Below, one piece after another: positions 44,826 through 56,871 of a DNA stretch of 64,000 nt. Position 1 is the first letter of the stretch, and every line of letters begins with the position of its first letter. Source of the stretch: Acanthosepion lycidas (Eukaryota; Mollusca; Cephalopoda; Sepiida; Sepiidae); contig OZ010581.1 in the NCBI GenBank assembly GCA_963932145.1, positions 83,862,511-83,926,510 on the forward strand, read 5' to 3'. Both the position numbers and the translations under genes were made by a program. A model generated the notes under the pieces. That model saw nothing but the letters and a program-made list of their open reading frames with translations. It ran no database searches and had not been told where the DNA came from.

Positions 44826-44917
44826 TTTAGAGGCTAAAATTTTGCTTCCATCAAGTTTGGCATCTTTTTCATCATGCTATGCTCTGTTTTTAGCAATCTC
44901 ATGAAGGTACCTATATT
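44826..44917. repeat. isolated inverted end of family P
   Basis: The segment is the reverse complement of 4643-4740 with moderate divergence: both contain GCATAGCATGATGAAAAAG and the GGTA(C/T)C...CATGAGAT end. It lies about 100 bp after copy 2, so it is either part of a composite or a separate truncated copy. Confidence 0.65.
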
Positions 44918-45278
44918 AAATTTACTATTTCCAGTAATCAAAATACCTTGGTGTATTTGGTCACTTTCAAAACTTTATTTAAATTTGGCCATCTTGACAC
45001 ATTTGTGAACAAAATTTAATTCTGTTTTTAAAAATCTTCCAAAAATAAAATACATATTTGTCATGTTATTTGAGGAAAATTAGCAAATTTAAGTTAAATT
45101 AATCTGATTTGAAATAAATATTACTTAATTATGGCATAAAAAACATAGTATATATGCATTTGTTAACCACAGGGTCTTGTTTTTCTGACATGCTGGTTGA
45201 TTTATTGACAGCCTAACACGGTGACAACTAAGTATGGTTGACCAGAATTGACAAATTTACAAAATCTAAGTGAATACT

Positions 45279-45310
<32 letters not shown>

Positions 45311-46194
45311 ACTACCTAGTAATTTTTAAAAATTAACATTTTTAGCAATTATTTAATATTTTATTCTTGTAGCCTTACATTTGAAGATGCTTTCTGAAAA
45401 AATAAAATTTAAAATGTTATAAAATTCTTTTAAATTTAATAACTGAGATATTAATGAAATAGCATGATAGAGGTAACTTGATAATTTATGAAATGTTATG
45501 GTATTTTATTAATTTATAATTTTATTTTTCATTTTATTCTTTATTAATTATGATGGTTATGAAATGTTAGTTATTTAATTTATTAAATTTTCATAGTACT
45601 TTAAATTTATTATTAATTACATAATTTTTTACACTTTTATTCTTTTAACCCAATACCCTAAACAATATATATAAAAAAAAAAAAAAGTAAAACTTTAAAA
45701 TTTTGAAGGGATGATTTGCAAAGACAAATATGATGAAACCCGAATGAACAATGAAAGAATTGCAGATTGCCAATTTTTTTGTATGGTAGGACAACTCTTA
45801 AAACATGTCCTTTTAAGGATCATGTCGTGTATGGACTACCATACTTACAAAAAGAGTATATTTATACACTAAAAAAAAAAAAATTTTTTTTTTAAATATT
45901 GGTTGGAAATGATTTTTGAGCTTTTCAATTTTTGATTCGTAATTGTAGTTTTCACTTAATAACAATATCATGTAACCGGGTTGAAGTAATGCAAAATTTT
46001 AAACAATTTATAATGTTATAAATTATTAAAATTAAACAATTCTTGTAAAAATTATTCATCAAAAGAATTCTACAGTTGTTTTCGTTGTTTTTTTTACCTT
46101 TTTCATAAGGTATGTATCGGCTTCAGCAGTTCAAAATAATTTCAATCCTTTTGAGGAAAATGTAAGGTAAAAATGATAAGGAGAACTAGTGGAG
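44918..46194. other. intronic sequence with repeat traces
   Basis: There is no gene. 44926-45110 resembles 54210-54420 loosely (a shared TTCTGTTTTTAAAAATCTT block), pointing to another dispersed repeat. Short inverted segments lie near 45784-45850. Confidence 0.45.
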
Positions 46195-46420
46195 AAGAGG
46201 ATTTATATTGGAGCAACTGGGAATGAATTTAAAGAAAGCTATGTAAACCCTTTATTATTATTCAAATATGAAAAACATAGTTGTTAAAACGCATACGAGA
46301 AGTATAAATGAAATGAAAAAAACAGTAATAGGATGGGATATAAAAGAAGCTGAGGGAAACCAGAGGAAGAATTTGCAATCTATGTATGGAATATCATAGA
46401 ATTCAAGAATGTATATGGAT
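46195..46420 (+). pseudogene. Penelope-like GIY-YIG endonuclease fragment
   Basis: The plus-strand frame from 46195 reads KRIYIGATGNEFKESYVNPL, followed by FKYEKHS, a stop, and later EEEFAIYVWNI. This matches the GIY-YIG endonuclease of Penelope-like elements: (V/I)-Y-I-G-A-T, F-K-x-R-Y-x-N-H, F-x-x-x-K-H/Y, then L-S-x-Y-I-W. The conserved Arg of F-K-x-R is replaced here by Ser, and at least two stops interrupt it. The RT that should precede it is not found nearby. The Penelope RT piece at 7.2 kb may be of the same or a related family. Confidence 0.6.
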
Positions 46421-47636
46421 TAATAAAAAAAAAAGAAAAGAAATTAAACTATTTCCAACTGTTGGAACACTGATGCATTACTGTTGAAAAAAAACAAAAA
46501 AAAAACATTGTGAAACTCAGGGTGATCCAAGGATATCAAATGCCCATTTTGAAAGCAGTCTGTTAATGGATAAATAATAAAAAATGTTGATTTTTGTGTT
46601 CTGAAAATAATGCCTCTTTATTTCCATGGTAACTTCAAGAACAAGGAGCATAATAAAACTACTAGATAAAGCATATTTTAAGTTACAAAATTTGTTTTCC
46701 TTATAGCCATCACTATTGGCAATTCATTTTTGCTGGAAATGAACAAGAGTTCTTCATTTCATGTAGAAGTGTAGGACTTCTTGGAACATTGTCACACATG
46801 CTTAACTCTGCTCATATCTATTGTTTGGTCTCTGGAAATTATTGAATGTTCATGTGTACAGCCTTTTTCCACATGGAAAAATTCAATGACATGTTGGATA
46901 CTATTTTATCTATAACAAGGTTAAAAAGTTAATCCATTGGTTATTAGAGAGGGAAGGCTTAGTCTCTATGGTTATACCATCAACATCTGCTTCCAACATC
47001 ATAGGCTAACATAATAAAATAGCATTTTTTTTTTTTTTTTTTTTCTTCATCCTATTGTTCATGGCATATAGATCATCTGAACAGAAATTACACAAAGCTT
47101 TATAGTATGTTTTTATACTATAACATGGTTTTCTTGAATTTCAAGACTTGATAGAATCTTTGCATCAGTTCATCAAGTCAACTAAACCATGAAATTATTT
47201 TTTTAATAACCAAATTCTCGAAGGTTTGAAATAGTTGAACATAAAAATATGAACATGTAAATTTTATTTTACTAAATGATGAAACACTTCAAGCTTTTTT
47301 ATGGACACTGATTTTTCTTTAACAGCTTTTCTAGTTATTCAATACCAGTTATCAATGTTTAAAACTAGTTACATGTGAATATTTGTCACATATAGCAGTA
47401 TCATCAACTGGGAATGCAAATGTTCACTAATGGACAATAAAATTGTTTCATCTTCATGTCTGATTCTCTGTCACTAAGATGCAGATATAAAAACTAGTCT
47501 AGCAAAATTTATCAAGACATGACTCTTCATACACTGTCAATATCTGCACAATACAGCCTAATTCAATATATACACTTGTGTCAAAAAGTCAAATTTTAAC
47601 AAAACTACCAAAGCAGACAAAACAAGTAAAAAGCCA

Positions 47637-47638
<2 letters not shown>
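46421..47638. other. intronic AT-rich sequence
   Basis: No gene or domain is recognised. A T20 tract lies at about 47025. Confidence 0.5.

Positions 47639-47693
<55 letters not shown>
47639..47693. repeat. TA microsatellite
   Basis: A pure TA tract of about 55 bp. Confidence 0.9.
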
Positions 47694-47697
<4 letters not shown>

Positions 47698-48671
47698 TTT
47701 CAGCTCATTAGGAAATGTAATTAGTGATTATAGATGGATTCTGTCCCAAAATTGACTCTAATCAAACAAATAAATCAATTGATCAAAACCAGTGTACTTT
47801 CTTGCCGAAAACGTATCTTTTTCTTTTATATCACTATAACAGACATTCAATTTGGACAATAAAGCCAGTATCTCATTACAAGGTTTATTTAATTGTAACG
47901 TTTAATAGAACAATACATGGAATTTAAGTTTCAAAAACTAATATTCTGGGTCTGGATTAGCTCAAGAACTGTGGGCTAACAGACGTCTATGAAGGATTTC
48001 TAAAATTAATTTTTACTCCAATTCCTAAAGCTGATGTTAATTGCAATAGCTGACTCAGTAAAATGAGTTGCCATCAATATTTTAAATCGGGTTATGCAAT
48101 TCTTCACAAACCTAAACAGGTTTACAATTCAAACCCTTCTTAGAATCATGCAGCACACCCAATAAAAGATCTAGTGATTGGAAAGTGCTGGTGTTATGAA
48201 TTACATCTGTCAATTATTGCTTTGAGTAACACTGCCATGGTGAATAAAGCTAAAAGCTCTTAAAATTTGTGCTTAAGATTTAACTGAACTGAATAATGCT
48301 CTTGACTTCACTGTTATCAGGTCCGGAAGATCTCTTTGCATGAATAAACTTGGCCCAAGTTTAACTCCAAATTGAAGCTCTTCTTTCAAAAAGATATGCT
48401 TACAAGCAATGCAAATTAAGAGCTTGTTTTAGTTCAATCTCCCTGTCTTGTCAATATGGATCCAGTCATTTCTGACAAAACCAGGTTTTCAAGAATTAGA
48501 CCATATATAGACGATATAATTATCCCAGGAAATTCAATGAGAGCTCTAAATGCACATAAAGAATGCTTCACAGTGAACACAAGATTAGTTTTCAACTATG
48601 TAGTGACAGATGTCCCTTATTCTTTGTTAAATATTGTTATCCAAAAAGCTTGTTTTTAGTTAAAGTACAAA

Positions 48672-48708
<37 letters not shown>

Positions 48709-49360
48709 CAGCCAACTTCATAATCTTAGAACTTTTGTAGAATTGCAGAGTAAGTACTTTTTTTTTTTTTTTTTTTTTTTTGCAATCGGTAAAGGAAAAT
48801 ATATTATCCGTTGGTGAAAAGACCCACAATTTGCAAGCGTATCAAAACAAATTGATTTCAAAGGAAAAAATTTGGAAAAAAAGAGCTCTTTCTCTGGCCA
48901 AGATTCTGATGCAGATGTATTCAATTTAACAAACCATTTATAACTTATATTGAATATACTGTTTGGTTAAGGACATTTTAAATAATATTCAGAATTTAGC
49001 AAAAGATTTAGAATTTAATGTAAATTAGTATAAATTGTTAATATAATTACCCAAGAAAATTGAATTAAATAATTATTTAGATATTCAGAGGAACTTATAT
49101 TTTTATTTATAAAGTATATTAAGCAATAGTCCTAAAATTCCATAACCTGAATGTATTTATTGAAATTTAACAGGATATGAAGGTACTTTAAACCAAAGTA
49201 AAATTAAAGGGATCCAAATTAATTCTCCAGTGTACATCTATTAAAATTATGAGTTTAGTTCAAAAAGTATCTGAAATTATATCTATACAAGACCCGTTTA
49301 TATAGATTAAGGTGTAGTACCTAATTTGGTCAAAAATATTTTTTAACCACTTTTCATTTT
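47694..49360. other. intronic sequence without a recognised gene
   Basis: A 67-codon frame at 48456-48659 has a YIDDIIIPGNS stretch that recalls a retroelement YxDD box. No flanking RT motif supports it. Two long T tracts lie at about 48677 and 48758. Confidence 0.45.
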
Positions 49361-49650
49361 TCGTCCTGGGTAAGATGTTAAACTACATCCAGGAGGTTTT
49401 GAGGAGCATGGAACTAGCTCTTAATTGCTGGTGTTCCCATGTCCACCCTGACTTTGGGTGGTAGCACCTGTTAGGGTTCCAGCTATGGGAAAATAGTTAA
49501 CTATTACCAGCAATACAATTCTGAAGGAAATATATTACCAGAAACAGATTTTTGACAAAACAAAATATTACCAGCAATAAAAAATTTTGTCAGCATTAAA
49601 TAACCCATTGAGGTTGATATGCCGTTAAACAAAATAAACTAAACCAAACC
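49361..49650. repeat. dispersed repeat family V, copy 2
   Basis: It starts CGTCCTGGGTAAGATGTTAA and ends in GCATTAAATAACCCATTGAG, then TTGATATGCCGTTAAAC, as in copy 1 at 37371-37740. The central ATATTACCAGCAA segments are diverged versions of the tandem unit in copy 1. Only one copy of the 30-bp head is present. Confidence 0.75.
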
Positions 49651-50872
49651 ACTTTCCATTTTTAATATATACATTGTAACAATGACAGTCATAGCGTAAA
49701 TATGAGTCTAAAAAAAAAAAAAAAAAATAAACATAATAAATCCATAACATACATGGTTAACAACAATTCAAGTTAGCACATTTTGGTACTCTACATGTAA
49801 TATGTAAGAATAAAATTTACTCGCACAATAATGTCTAAAATCATCCATACATACTGAAGTCAGTATATTAGATTAGGTCACCACATACCCTAAAGTCTGC
49901 TGAAAAAAATCCTAGGGTCTTAACATGATCATAAATTTGCATCTTTGTTTTTCCCAGTCCCTTAATAAGATATCAGTATTTCTTGATTTTGAACCTGGAG
50001 TAATTTTTTTACATTTATATTTGGTTTGCAGGTTTGAAAGATTGAAAGCTATTTTTTTTTTTTTTTTTTTTTTTTATAGCTTTCATGAAATAATTATTAC
50101 CTATGGGATTTTAAGTGTTTGATATTCCAAAATTGATAATTTTGGTCTCTCTGACATAGTTCATTAGTTTATTTTTTTTTTATTAGTTATATATTTTCCA
50201 ATTTCATTATGTTCACTTATGAAATCGGATGTTAGTTTAGTTTTGTTACAGATAACAGATGAATAATAATCTGGTAAAATGGTTTCTGATATGAAAGTGT
50301 AGCAGACGTGTCATTAAATTTTTACATTTGGGGTGTGATATTCACTGACACTTGCTAAATGTTTATAGAGACCAAACAGTAGATGTTAGCAATCAAGTAG
50401 TGCATAATACCAGAGTTCAAGATTAACATTTTTCTGGGGATAATGGAACATTAGTTTGAGATAATTGGTTAGTTTTTACTTTCTTATTGTTCAAATAATT
50501 TCTTACTTTTCACAATAGTGGTGGGCTTTTATTAAATGGAGGACATATACTTTCACAAAAAAAACAAAACAATTTCAGCACTTTTTAAATTGTTAAATGA
50601 AGTTCAAATAAAGAGGTTGAAGGTCTTATATTTAGATGTTTTTATTTTTATCTCTGTGAAAACATTAGTATCTGATTGTAAGAAAAACAAAGCAATTTTT
50701 TAAAAATTTGTTTTTAAAAACAAACTTGAATGTGCCATTAACAAACGACATTTTAAATAAGCAATCTAATGTTTGTTCTTGAGACTTGACAAAAAAAAAT
50801 ATAAAGAAAATGCATAAATTCACTTTCATATATTTAGTTTTTATTACAATTCTAATCTTCACAAACATTGCC
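49651..50872. other. intronic AT-rich sequence
   Basis: There is no gene. It contains one A18 and one T24 tract. Confidence 0.5.
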
Positions 50873-53800
50873 AAAGAGTGAAGGTAGCTTAAAAAAAATA
50901 AAAAAGAGTGAAGGTAGCTTAAAAAAAATAAAAAAGAGTGAAGGTAGCTTAAAAAAAATAAAAAAGAGTGAAGGTAGCTTAAAAAAAATAAAAAAGAGTG
51001 AAGGTAGCTTAAAAAAAATAAAAAAGAGTGAAGGTAGCTTAAAAAAAATAAAAAAGAGTGAAGGTAGCTTAAAAAAAATAAAAAAGAGTGAAGGTAGCTT
51101 AAAAAAAATAAAAAAGAGTGAAGGTAGCTTAAAAAAAATAAAAAAGAGTGAAGGTAGCTTAAAAAAAATAAAAAAGAGTGAAGGTAGCTTAAAAAAAATA
51201 AAAAAGAGTGAAGGTAGCTTAAAAAAAATAAAAAAGAGTGAAGGTAGCTTAAAAAAAATAAAAAAGAGTGAAGGTAGCTTAAAAAAAATAAAAAAGAGTG
51301 AAGGTAGCTTAAAAAAAATAAAAAAGAGTGAAGGTAGCTTAAAAAAAATAAAAAAGAGTGAAGGTAGCTTAAAAAAAATAAAAAAGAGTGAAGGTAGCTT
51401 AAAAAAAATAAAAAAGAGTGAAGGTAGCTTAAAAAAAATAAAAAAGAGTGAAGGTAGCTTAAAAAAAATAAAAAAGAGTGAAGGTAGCTTAAAAAAAATA
51501 AAAAAGAGTGAAGGTAGCTTAAAAAAAATAAAAAAGAGTGAAGGTAGCTTAAAAAAAATAAAAAAGAGTGAAGGTAGCTTAAAAAAAATAAAAAAGAGTG
51601 AAGGTAGCTTAAAAAAAATAAAAAAGAGTGAAGGTAGCTTAAAAAAAATAAAAAAGAGTGAAGGTAGCTTAAAAAAAATAAAAAAGAGTGAAGGTAGCTT
51701 AAAAAAAATAAAAAAGAGTGAAGGTAGCTTAAAAAAAATAAAAAAGAGTGAAGGTAGCTTAAAAAAAATAAAAAAGAGTGAAGGTAGCTTAAAAAAAATA
51801 AAAAAGAGTGAAGGTAGCTTAAAAAAAATAAAAAAGAGTGAAGGTAGCTTAAAAAAAATAAAAAAGAGTGAAGGTAGCTTAAAAAAAATAAAAAAGAGTG
51901 AAGGTAGCTTAAAAAAAATAAAAAAGAGTGAAGGTAGCTTAAAAAAAATAAAAAAGAGTGAAGGTAGCTTAAAAAAAATAAAAAAGAGTGAAGGTAGCTT
52001 AAAAAAAATAAAAAAGAGTGAAGGTAGCTTAAAAAAAATAAAAAAGAGTGAAGGTAGCTTAAAAAAAATAAAAAAGAGTGAAGGTAGCTTAAAAAAAATA
52101 AAAAAGAGTGAAGGTAGCTTAAAAAAAATAAAAAAGAGTGAAGGTAGCTTAAAAAAAATAAAAAAGAGTGAAGGTAGCTTAAAAAAAATAAAAAAGAGTG
52201 AAGGTAGCTTAAAAAAAATAAAAAAGAGTGAAGGTAGCTTAAAAAAAATAAAAAAGAGTGAAGGTAGCTTAAAAAAAATAAAAAAGAGTGAAGGTAGCTT
52301 AAAAAAAATAAAAAAGAGTGAAGGTAGCTTAAAAAAAATAAAAAAGAGTGAAGGTAGCTTAAAAAAAATAAAAAAGAGTGAAGGTAGCTTAAAAAAAATA
52401 AAAAAGAGTGAAGGTAGCTTAAAAAAAATAAAAAAGAGTGAAGGTAGCTTAAAAAAAATAAAAAAGAGTGAAGGTAGCTTAAAAAAAATAAAAAAGAGTG
52501 AAGGTAGCTTAAAAAAAATAAAAAAGAGTGAAGGTAGCTTAAAAAAAATAAAAAAGAGTGAAGGTAGCTTAAAAAAAATAAAAAAGAGTGAAGGTAGCTT
52601 AAAAAAAATAAAAAAGAGTGAAGGTAGCTTAAAAAAAATAAAAAAGAGTGAAGGTAGCTTAAAAAAAATAAAAAAGAGTGAAGGTAGCTTAAAAAAAATA
52701 AAAAAGAGTGAAGGTAGCTTAAAAAAAATAAAAAAGAGTGAAGGTAGCTTAAAAAAAATAAAAAAGAGTGAAGGTAGCTTAAAAAAAATAAAAAAGAGTG
52801 AAGGTAGCTTAAAAAAAATAAAAAAGAGTGAAGGTAGCTTAAAAAAAATAAAAAAGAGTGAAGGTAGCTTAAAAAAAATAAAAAAGAGTGAAGGTAGCTT
52901 AAAAAAAATAAAAAAGAGTGAAGGTAGCTTAAAAAAAATAAAAAAGAGTGAAGGTAGCTTAAAAAAAATAAAAAAGAGTGAAGGTAGCTTAAAAAAAATA
53001 AAAAAGAGTGAAGGTAGCTTAAAAAAAATAAAAAAGAGTGAAGGTAGCTTAAAAAAAATAAAAAAGAGTGAAGGTAGCTTAAAAAAAATAAAAAAGAGTG
53101 AAGGTAGCTTAAAAAAAATAAAAAAGAGTGAAGGTAGCTTAAAAAAAATAAAAAAGAGTGAAGGTAGCTTAAAAAAAATAAAAAAGAGTGAAGGTAGCTT
53201 AAAAAAAATAAAAAAGAGTGAAGGTAGCTTAAAAAAAATAAAAAAGAGTGAAGGTAGCTTAAAAAAAATAAAAAAGAGTGAAGGTAGCTTAAAAAAAATA
53301 AAAAAGAGTGAAGGTAGCTTAAAAAAAATAAAAAAGAGTGAAGGTAGCTTAAAAAAAATAAAAAAGAGTGAAGGTAGCTTAAAAAAAATAAAAAAGAGTG
53401 AAGGTAGCTTAAAAAAAATAAAAAAGAGTGAAGGTAGCTTAAAAAAAATAAAAAAGAGTGAAGGTAGCTTAAAAAAAATAAAAAAGAGTGAAGGTAGCTT
53501 AAAAAAAATAAAAAAGAGTGAAGGTAGCTTAAAAAAAATAAAAAAGAGTGAAGGTAGCTTAAAAAAAATAAAAAAGAGTGAAGGTAGCTTAAAAAAAATA
53601 AAAAAGAGTGAAGGTAGCTTAAAAAAAATAAAAAAGAGTGAAGGTAGCTTAAAAAAAATAAAAAAGAGTGAAGGTAGCTTAAAAAAAATAAAAAAGAGTG
53701 AAGGTAGCTTAAAAAAAATAAAAAAGAGTGAAGGTAGCTTAAAAAAAATAAAAAAGAGTGAAGGTAGCTTAAAAAAAATAAAAAAGAGTGAAGGTAGCTT

Positions 53801-53876
53801 AAAAAAAATAAAAAAGAGTGAAGGTAGCTTAAAAAAAATAAAAAAGAGTGAAGGTAGCTTAAAAAAAATAAAAAAG
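50873..53876. repeat. 30-bp minisatellite, 100 copies, apparently identical
   Basis: The unit is AAGGTAGCTTAAAAAAAATA followed by AAAAAGAGTG. The core AAGGTAGCTT occurs twice per 60 bases over 50 consecutive 60-base blocks, i.e. 100 copies. I see no variant unit until the array ends at GCAGTG. Because 30 is a multiple of three and the unit lacks stops in one frame on each strand, both strands stay open for more than 1,000 codons: decapeptide KSEGSLKKIK on plus, an FFKLPSLFFI-type unit on minus. Neither frame starts with ATG; both open at TTG. I regard neither as a gene. The array lies in the presumed intron. Confidence 0.95.
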
Positions 53877-54422
53877 CAGTGTAATGGTAGGGGGGAAACG
53901 GTCTTATTGCAAGCAGGTTTATCCAGGTTTGTCAAAACTTACTCAGTAGGTGAAAAATACCATAGAAACTCTACTTTTTTAAATAAAATGGTATAATGCA
54001 TTTATTTTGTACAAAACTGTTGGGTCCAATACATTGAAATTTGTATTGCTGACCAAATAAATGAACATTGTCAACCCTACTTTTAAATCAGATTAGGTAC
54101 TTACACAAAAATCATGATACCTAAGGTTTAAATTAATTTAAAAAAATAAAAAATAAAAATGCTTTCTTGAAGATTTCATTTTAGCTTTAATAGAAAGCTA
54201 AAGGATTAAATTTATTATTTCTAGTAAGCAAATTTGTATGTCAAACAGAAATTATTGATTGGAATTAATTTTCATATATTTTTTTTTTCTCGGTAACATT
54301 GTCAAAGTTGACAAATTTTTGAGATTTATAAACAAAAATTAGTTCTGTTTTAAAAATCTTTCAAAAATAAAATATTTTTTCTAAAACTTTGAGAAATATT
54401 AGCTTATTTGAAACAAATATTA
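53877..54422. other. intronic sequence with a repeat trace
   Basis: There is no gene. The part 54210-54420 resembles 44926-45110. Confidence 0.45.
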
Positions 54423-54513
54423 TTAGGTTGGTGCAAAAATAATGACGTAATAATGTCGGTTTTTGATATACGTCAAAAAACGACATTACGTCATTATTTT
54501 TGCACCAACCTAA
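54423..54513. mobile_element. MADE1-like mariner MITE (91 bp)
   Basis: The element begins TTAGGTTGGTGCAAAAATAA and ends with the exact complement. The first 28 bp are perfectly inverted and the rest imperfectly. TA lies on both sides (54421-54422 and 54514-54515), the target duplication of Tc1/mariner elements. The end sequence is nearly the same as that of vertebrate Hsmar1/MADE1, whose ends read TTAGGTTGGTGCAAAAGTAA. With no coding capacity it is a palindromic miniature element, mobilised in trans by a mariner transposase. Confidence 0.9.
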
Positions 54514-54984
54514 TATTTACAATGAATTTAAAATATTGCAGAAATCAATTTTTTTTTAAGCAAACAATAGCTGTGTGTTTAACTGACAGTAGCCATGTTT
54601 TTGTATTTGATGTGATAACCAATTTAATGTTCTGCAGAAACTTATCTGTAAGACATAATTTAAGAAAATCCTTTTTTTTTTTTCTTAAAAGTACTCTGTA
54701 ATCTAAAAGTTAGGGAAATATTCTATTGAATATTTTGAATTTTTAGAAATTTTTGCTTTAAATTTAATATAGCTATCACTCTTATTTTCTGGTGATGTTG
54801 AGTATGGTTGACTGTACTTACAAAAATTGTACTAGGTTCAGTTAGGTACTATCTGTGAGAAAAAGAGCACCATGACTATTCACTCTGCTGGAAATTTTGA
54901 AACCGCATGCTGTACTGTTTAGCATTATTGCCATAAGCTCCAATACAAACATTTCAAAATGTTCTGGTGTCAGTTTGTGGAGAG

Positions 54985-55440
54985 TGCAGAGGATACAGTG
55001 TCCCTCAAAAGATGTACTGAGGGTGATAGAAACCAAATATCCAGTCGTGGTGTTTGGAGTGATCATTAGTGATGGTGACATTATGCCTTCATTCATCTTA
55101 TAGGGCCTCAGACTTAACCGAGAGGCCTGCATCAAGTGCTTTGAGAAGGGTGGCTGTTGGAAGATCCTATGTTGGCAACAGGACTCTGCACGATGTCACA
55201 CAAGCAGGAGAAACCAGTTATGACTGTCGGACAGTTTCTCCAACTACATCATCCCTTACATCTGGCCACCTAACTCTCCAGACTGCAACACCATTGATTA
55301 TGTATGGAGTGGACTTGTAACACTAAAGATGACCTGAAAGCAAGGATTATGGCAGCATTTACCAACTTAAACAAGAGAAACCATCCAGAAGAGTTGTAGG
55401 AATTTCTGAAGTTGTCTGGAGGCTGTGGTGCCAATGTGTT
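54985..55440 (+). pseudogene. mariner transposase remnant
   Basis: The frames together show the C-terminal two thirds of a mariner transposase. First is PVVVFGVIISDGDIMPSFIL, where V-x-V-(F/W)-G-V-x-S-x-(E/D)-G is usual. Next is CWQQDSARCHTSRRNQL with the central Asp region. Then comes IWPPNSPDCNTIDYVWSG with the last Asp-bearing motif. A NTKDDLKARIMAAFTNLNK segment and an EFLKLSGGCGA-like end follow. At least two stops and two frameshifts kill it. The N-terminal DNA-binding half is not visible. Its ITRs are not identified; a MADE1-like MITE lies 0.5 kb upstream. Confidence 0.85.
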
Positions 55441-55486
55441 GTTGTTTTTTTTTTTTTTTTTTTAAATATATTGAATAAATTTACTG

Positions 55487-55592
55487 TTTAGTAATTTTGG
55501 TGTTTTTAGACCTCAGTATATCTTCTTTAATTAAATAATGTCATAGTTCTATTACATCCTTTATTTTATGATTTGGAGCAAATTTTTGGTTA
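55487..55592. repeat. dispersed repeat, copy 1
   Basis: This segment, including TTTTTAGACCTC and then TTACATCCTTTATTTTATGA, closely matches 59992-60088. It lies directly after the mariner remnant and a T19 tract, so it may be the 3' end of a retroposed or mariner-related unit. Confidence 0.75.
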
Positions 55593-56689
55593 GGGAGTAA
55601 CTGTTAAAAAAAACAAGAAAACTTATTTACATTCTCTAAGGAGTTCTACTTTTAATTAATATAAAAAAATATTTGGATAAAAATTTAATTTCCCAATTTC
55701 ATAAAAATTATATATGGGTAACAACTGTTTTTTTTGGGGGGGGGGTAAAAAAATTTCATCCAATTGTGAATACCCTGAAAATCTTTAAATCTGACAATCA
55801 TTTGATTTTTGAAAGAATTTACAAAATCATGTTTTTACCACAAAAAAGACACTAAATTTCCCATAGTAATCTAAGATTTTCAAGAATGCGTACAAATGTT
55901 ATTAAAATAAGAATGTGTATATTTTTTAGTAAATCTAAAAATGTATACATTTTGTTGATTTCAGATTAATTTCCTCTTTGCTTTTTTTTTTTTTTTTTTA
56001 CCTGGGGTAAGTTTCATATCTAGTGGGCATCAATGGTAAGTGTGACCATCACCAATCCTTTTTTATAAAGATTTTTGTGCCTCTGCTCCATCCTTTTCTA
56101 TTTTGTCTCTTGCTCCAGTCAGGTAACACCAACTGTAAGTGGTAAAGTGTGTGCAGAGATGGTGTTAGGTGCACACCTTGCATCCCTGATGCATAAATAT
56201 CTAAAAGGACATAGTAAACCTATCTGTGCGTCCCAGTGATGCATGGTTTTTTTTTGGTTTTTTTATAAACAGGTTTTATATTTTTGTTAAATATATTATA
56301 AAACGTGTCTTAAATTTAGTGCAAACCTTTTAACTAGCAAGTGGAGACATGTTTATGATTGGCTATGATAATATATAGTTAATCTTGTGTCTGTTTTGTA
56401 GTGGCATGATAGTTAAATAATTTGGAAACATGTCGGATGGAAAAACTAAACCTCTTTTAGACATGCATAGATGCATCTAAAAATTTAAAATAATAAATAT
56501 CAGTAAAAATGTATTTGTCTTCAAAAAGTTCATTTTCAAAAACATATTTTTAATATTTGGCTATCTCTCAAGCAATAAAAATTTATTCCCTCTATCCTAT
56601 TTTCTCTTTCTCTGTGAACTTCATCACAACTTGTTTAATTTCAAATTTTCCTTTTCTTTGTTAAACCCTTTTGTTTTACAGATATTAGA
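55593..56689. other. intronic sequence
   Basis: No gene is recognised. It contains G-rich and T-rich runs at about 55725-55745 and 55982. Confidence 0.5.
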
Positions 56690-56834
56690 AGAAAATTGGC
56701 ATTCCTCCATCCCAAACTACACTTTTTAAATTTAGCTCTGAAATTTCTTTGAACAATGATTGTGATTTTGTGGTGCTCAGGTTGGGTCTGAACATACATG
56801 CTTCAGATGAGGTCTTGTTTTTGGAGGGGACAGT

Positions 56835-56871
<37 letters not shown>

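Noticed and set aside
48456..48659. Frame with YIDDIIIPGNS as a retroelement RT
   Set aside because: A single YxDD-like string without any preceding or following RT motif is not enough.
50873..53876. CRISPR-like array
   Set aside because: The repeats are head to tail with no unique spacers, and the sequence is from an animal genome.
50852..53996. Two overlapping frames of more than 1,000 codons on opposite strands
   Set aside because: Both are by-products of a 30-bp tandem repeat without stops. Neither begins with ATG and no unique coding flanks them, so I do not call a protein.
54842..55135. 97-codon minus-strand frame
   Set aside because: It is the antisense shadow of the mariner transposase remnant.
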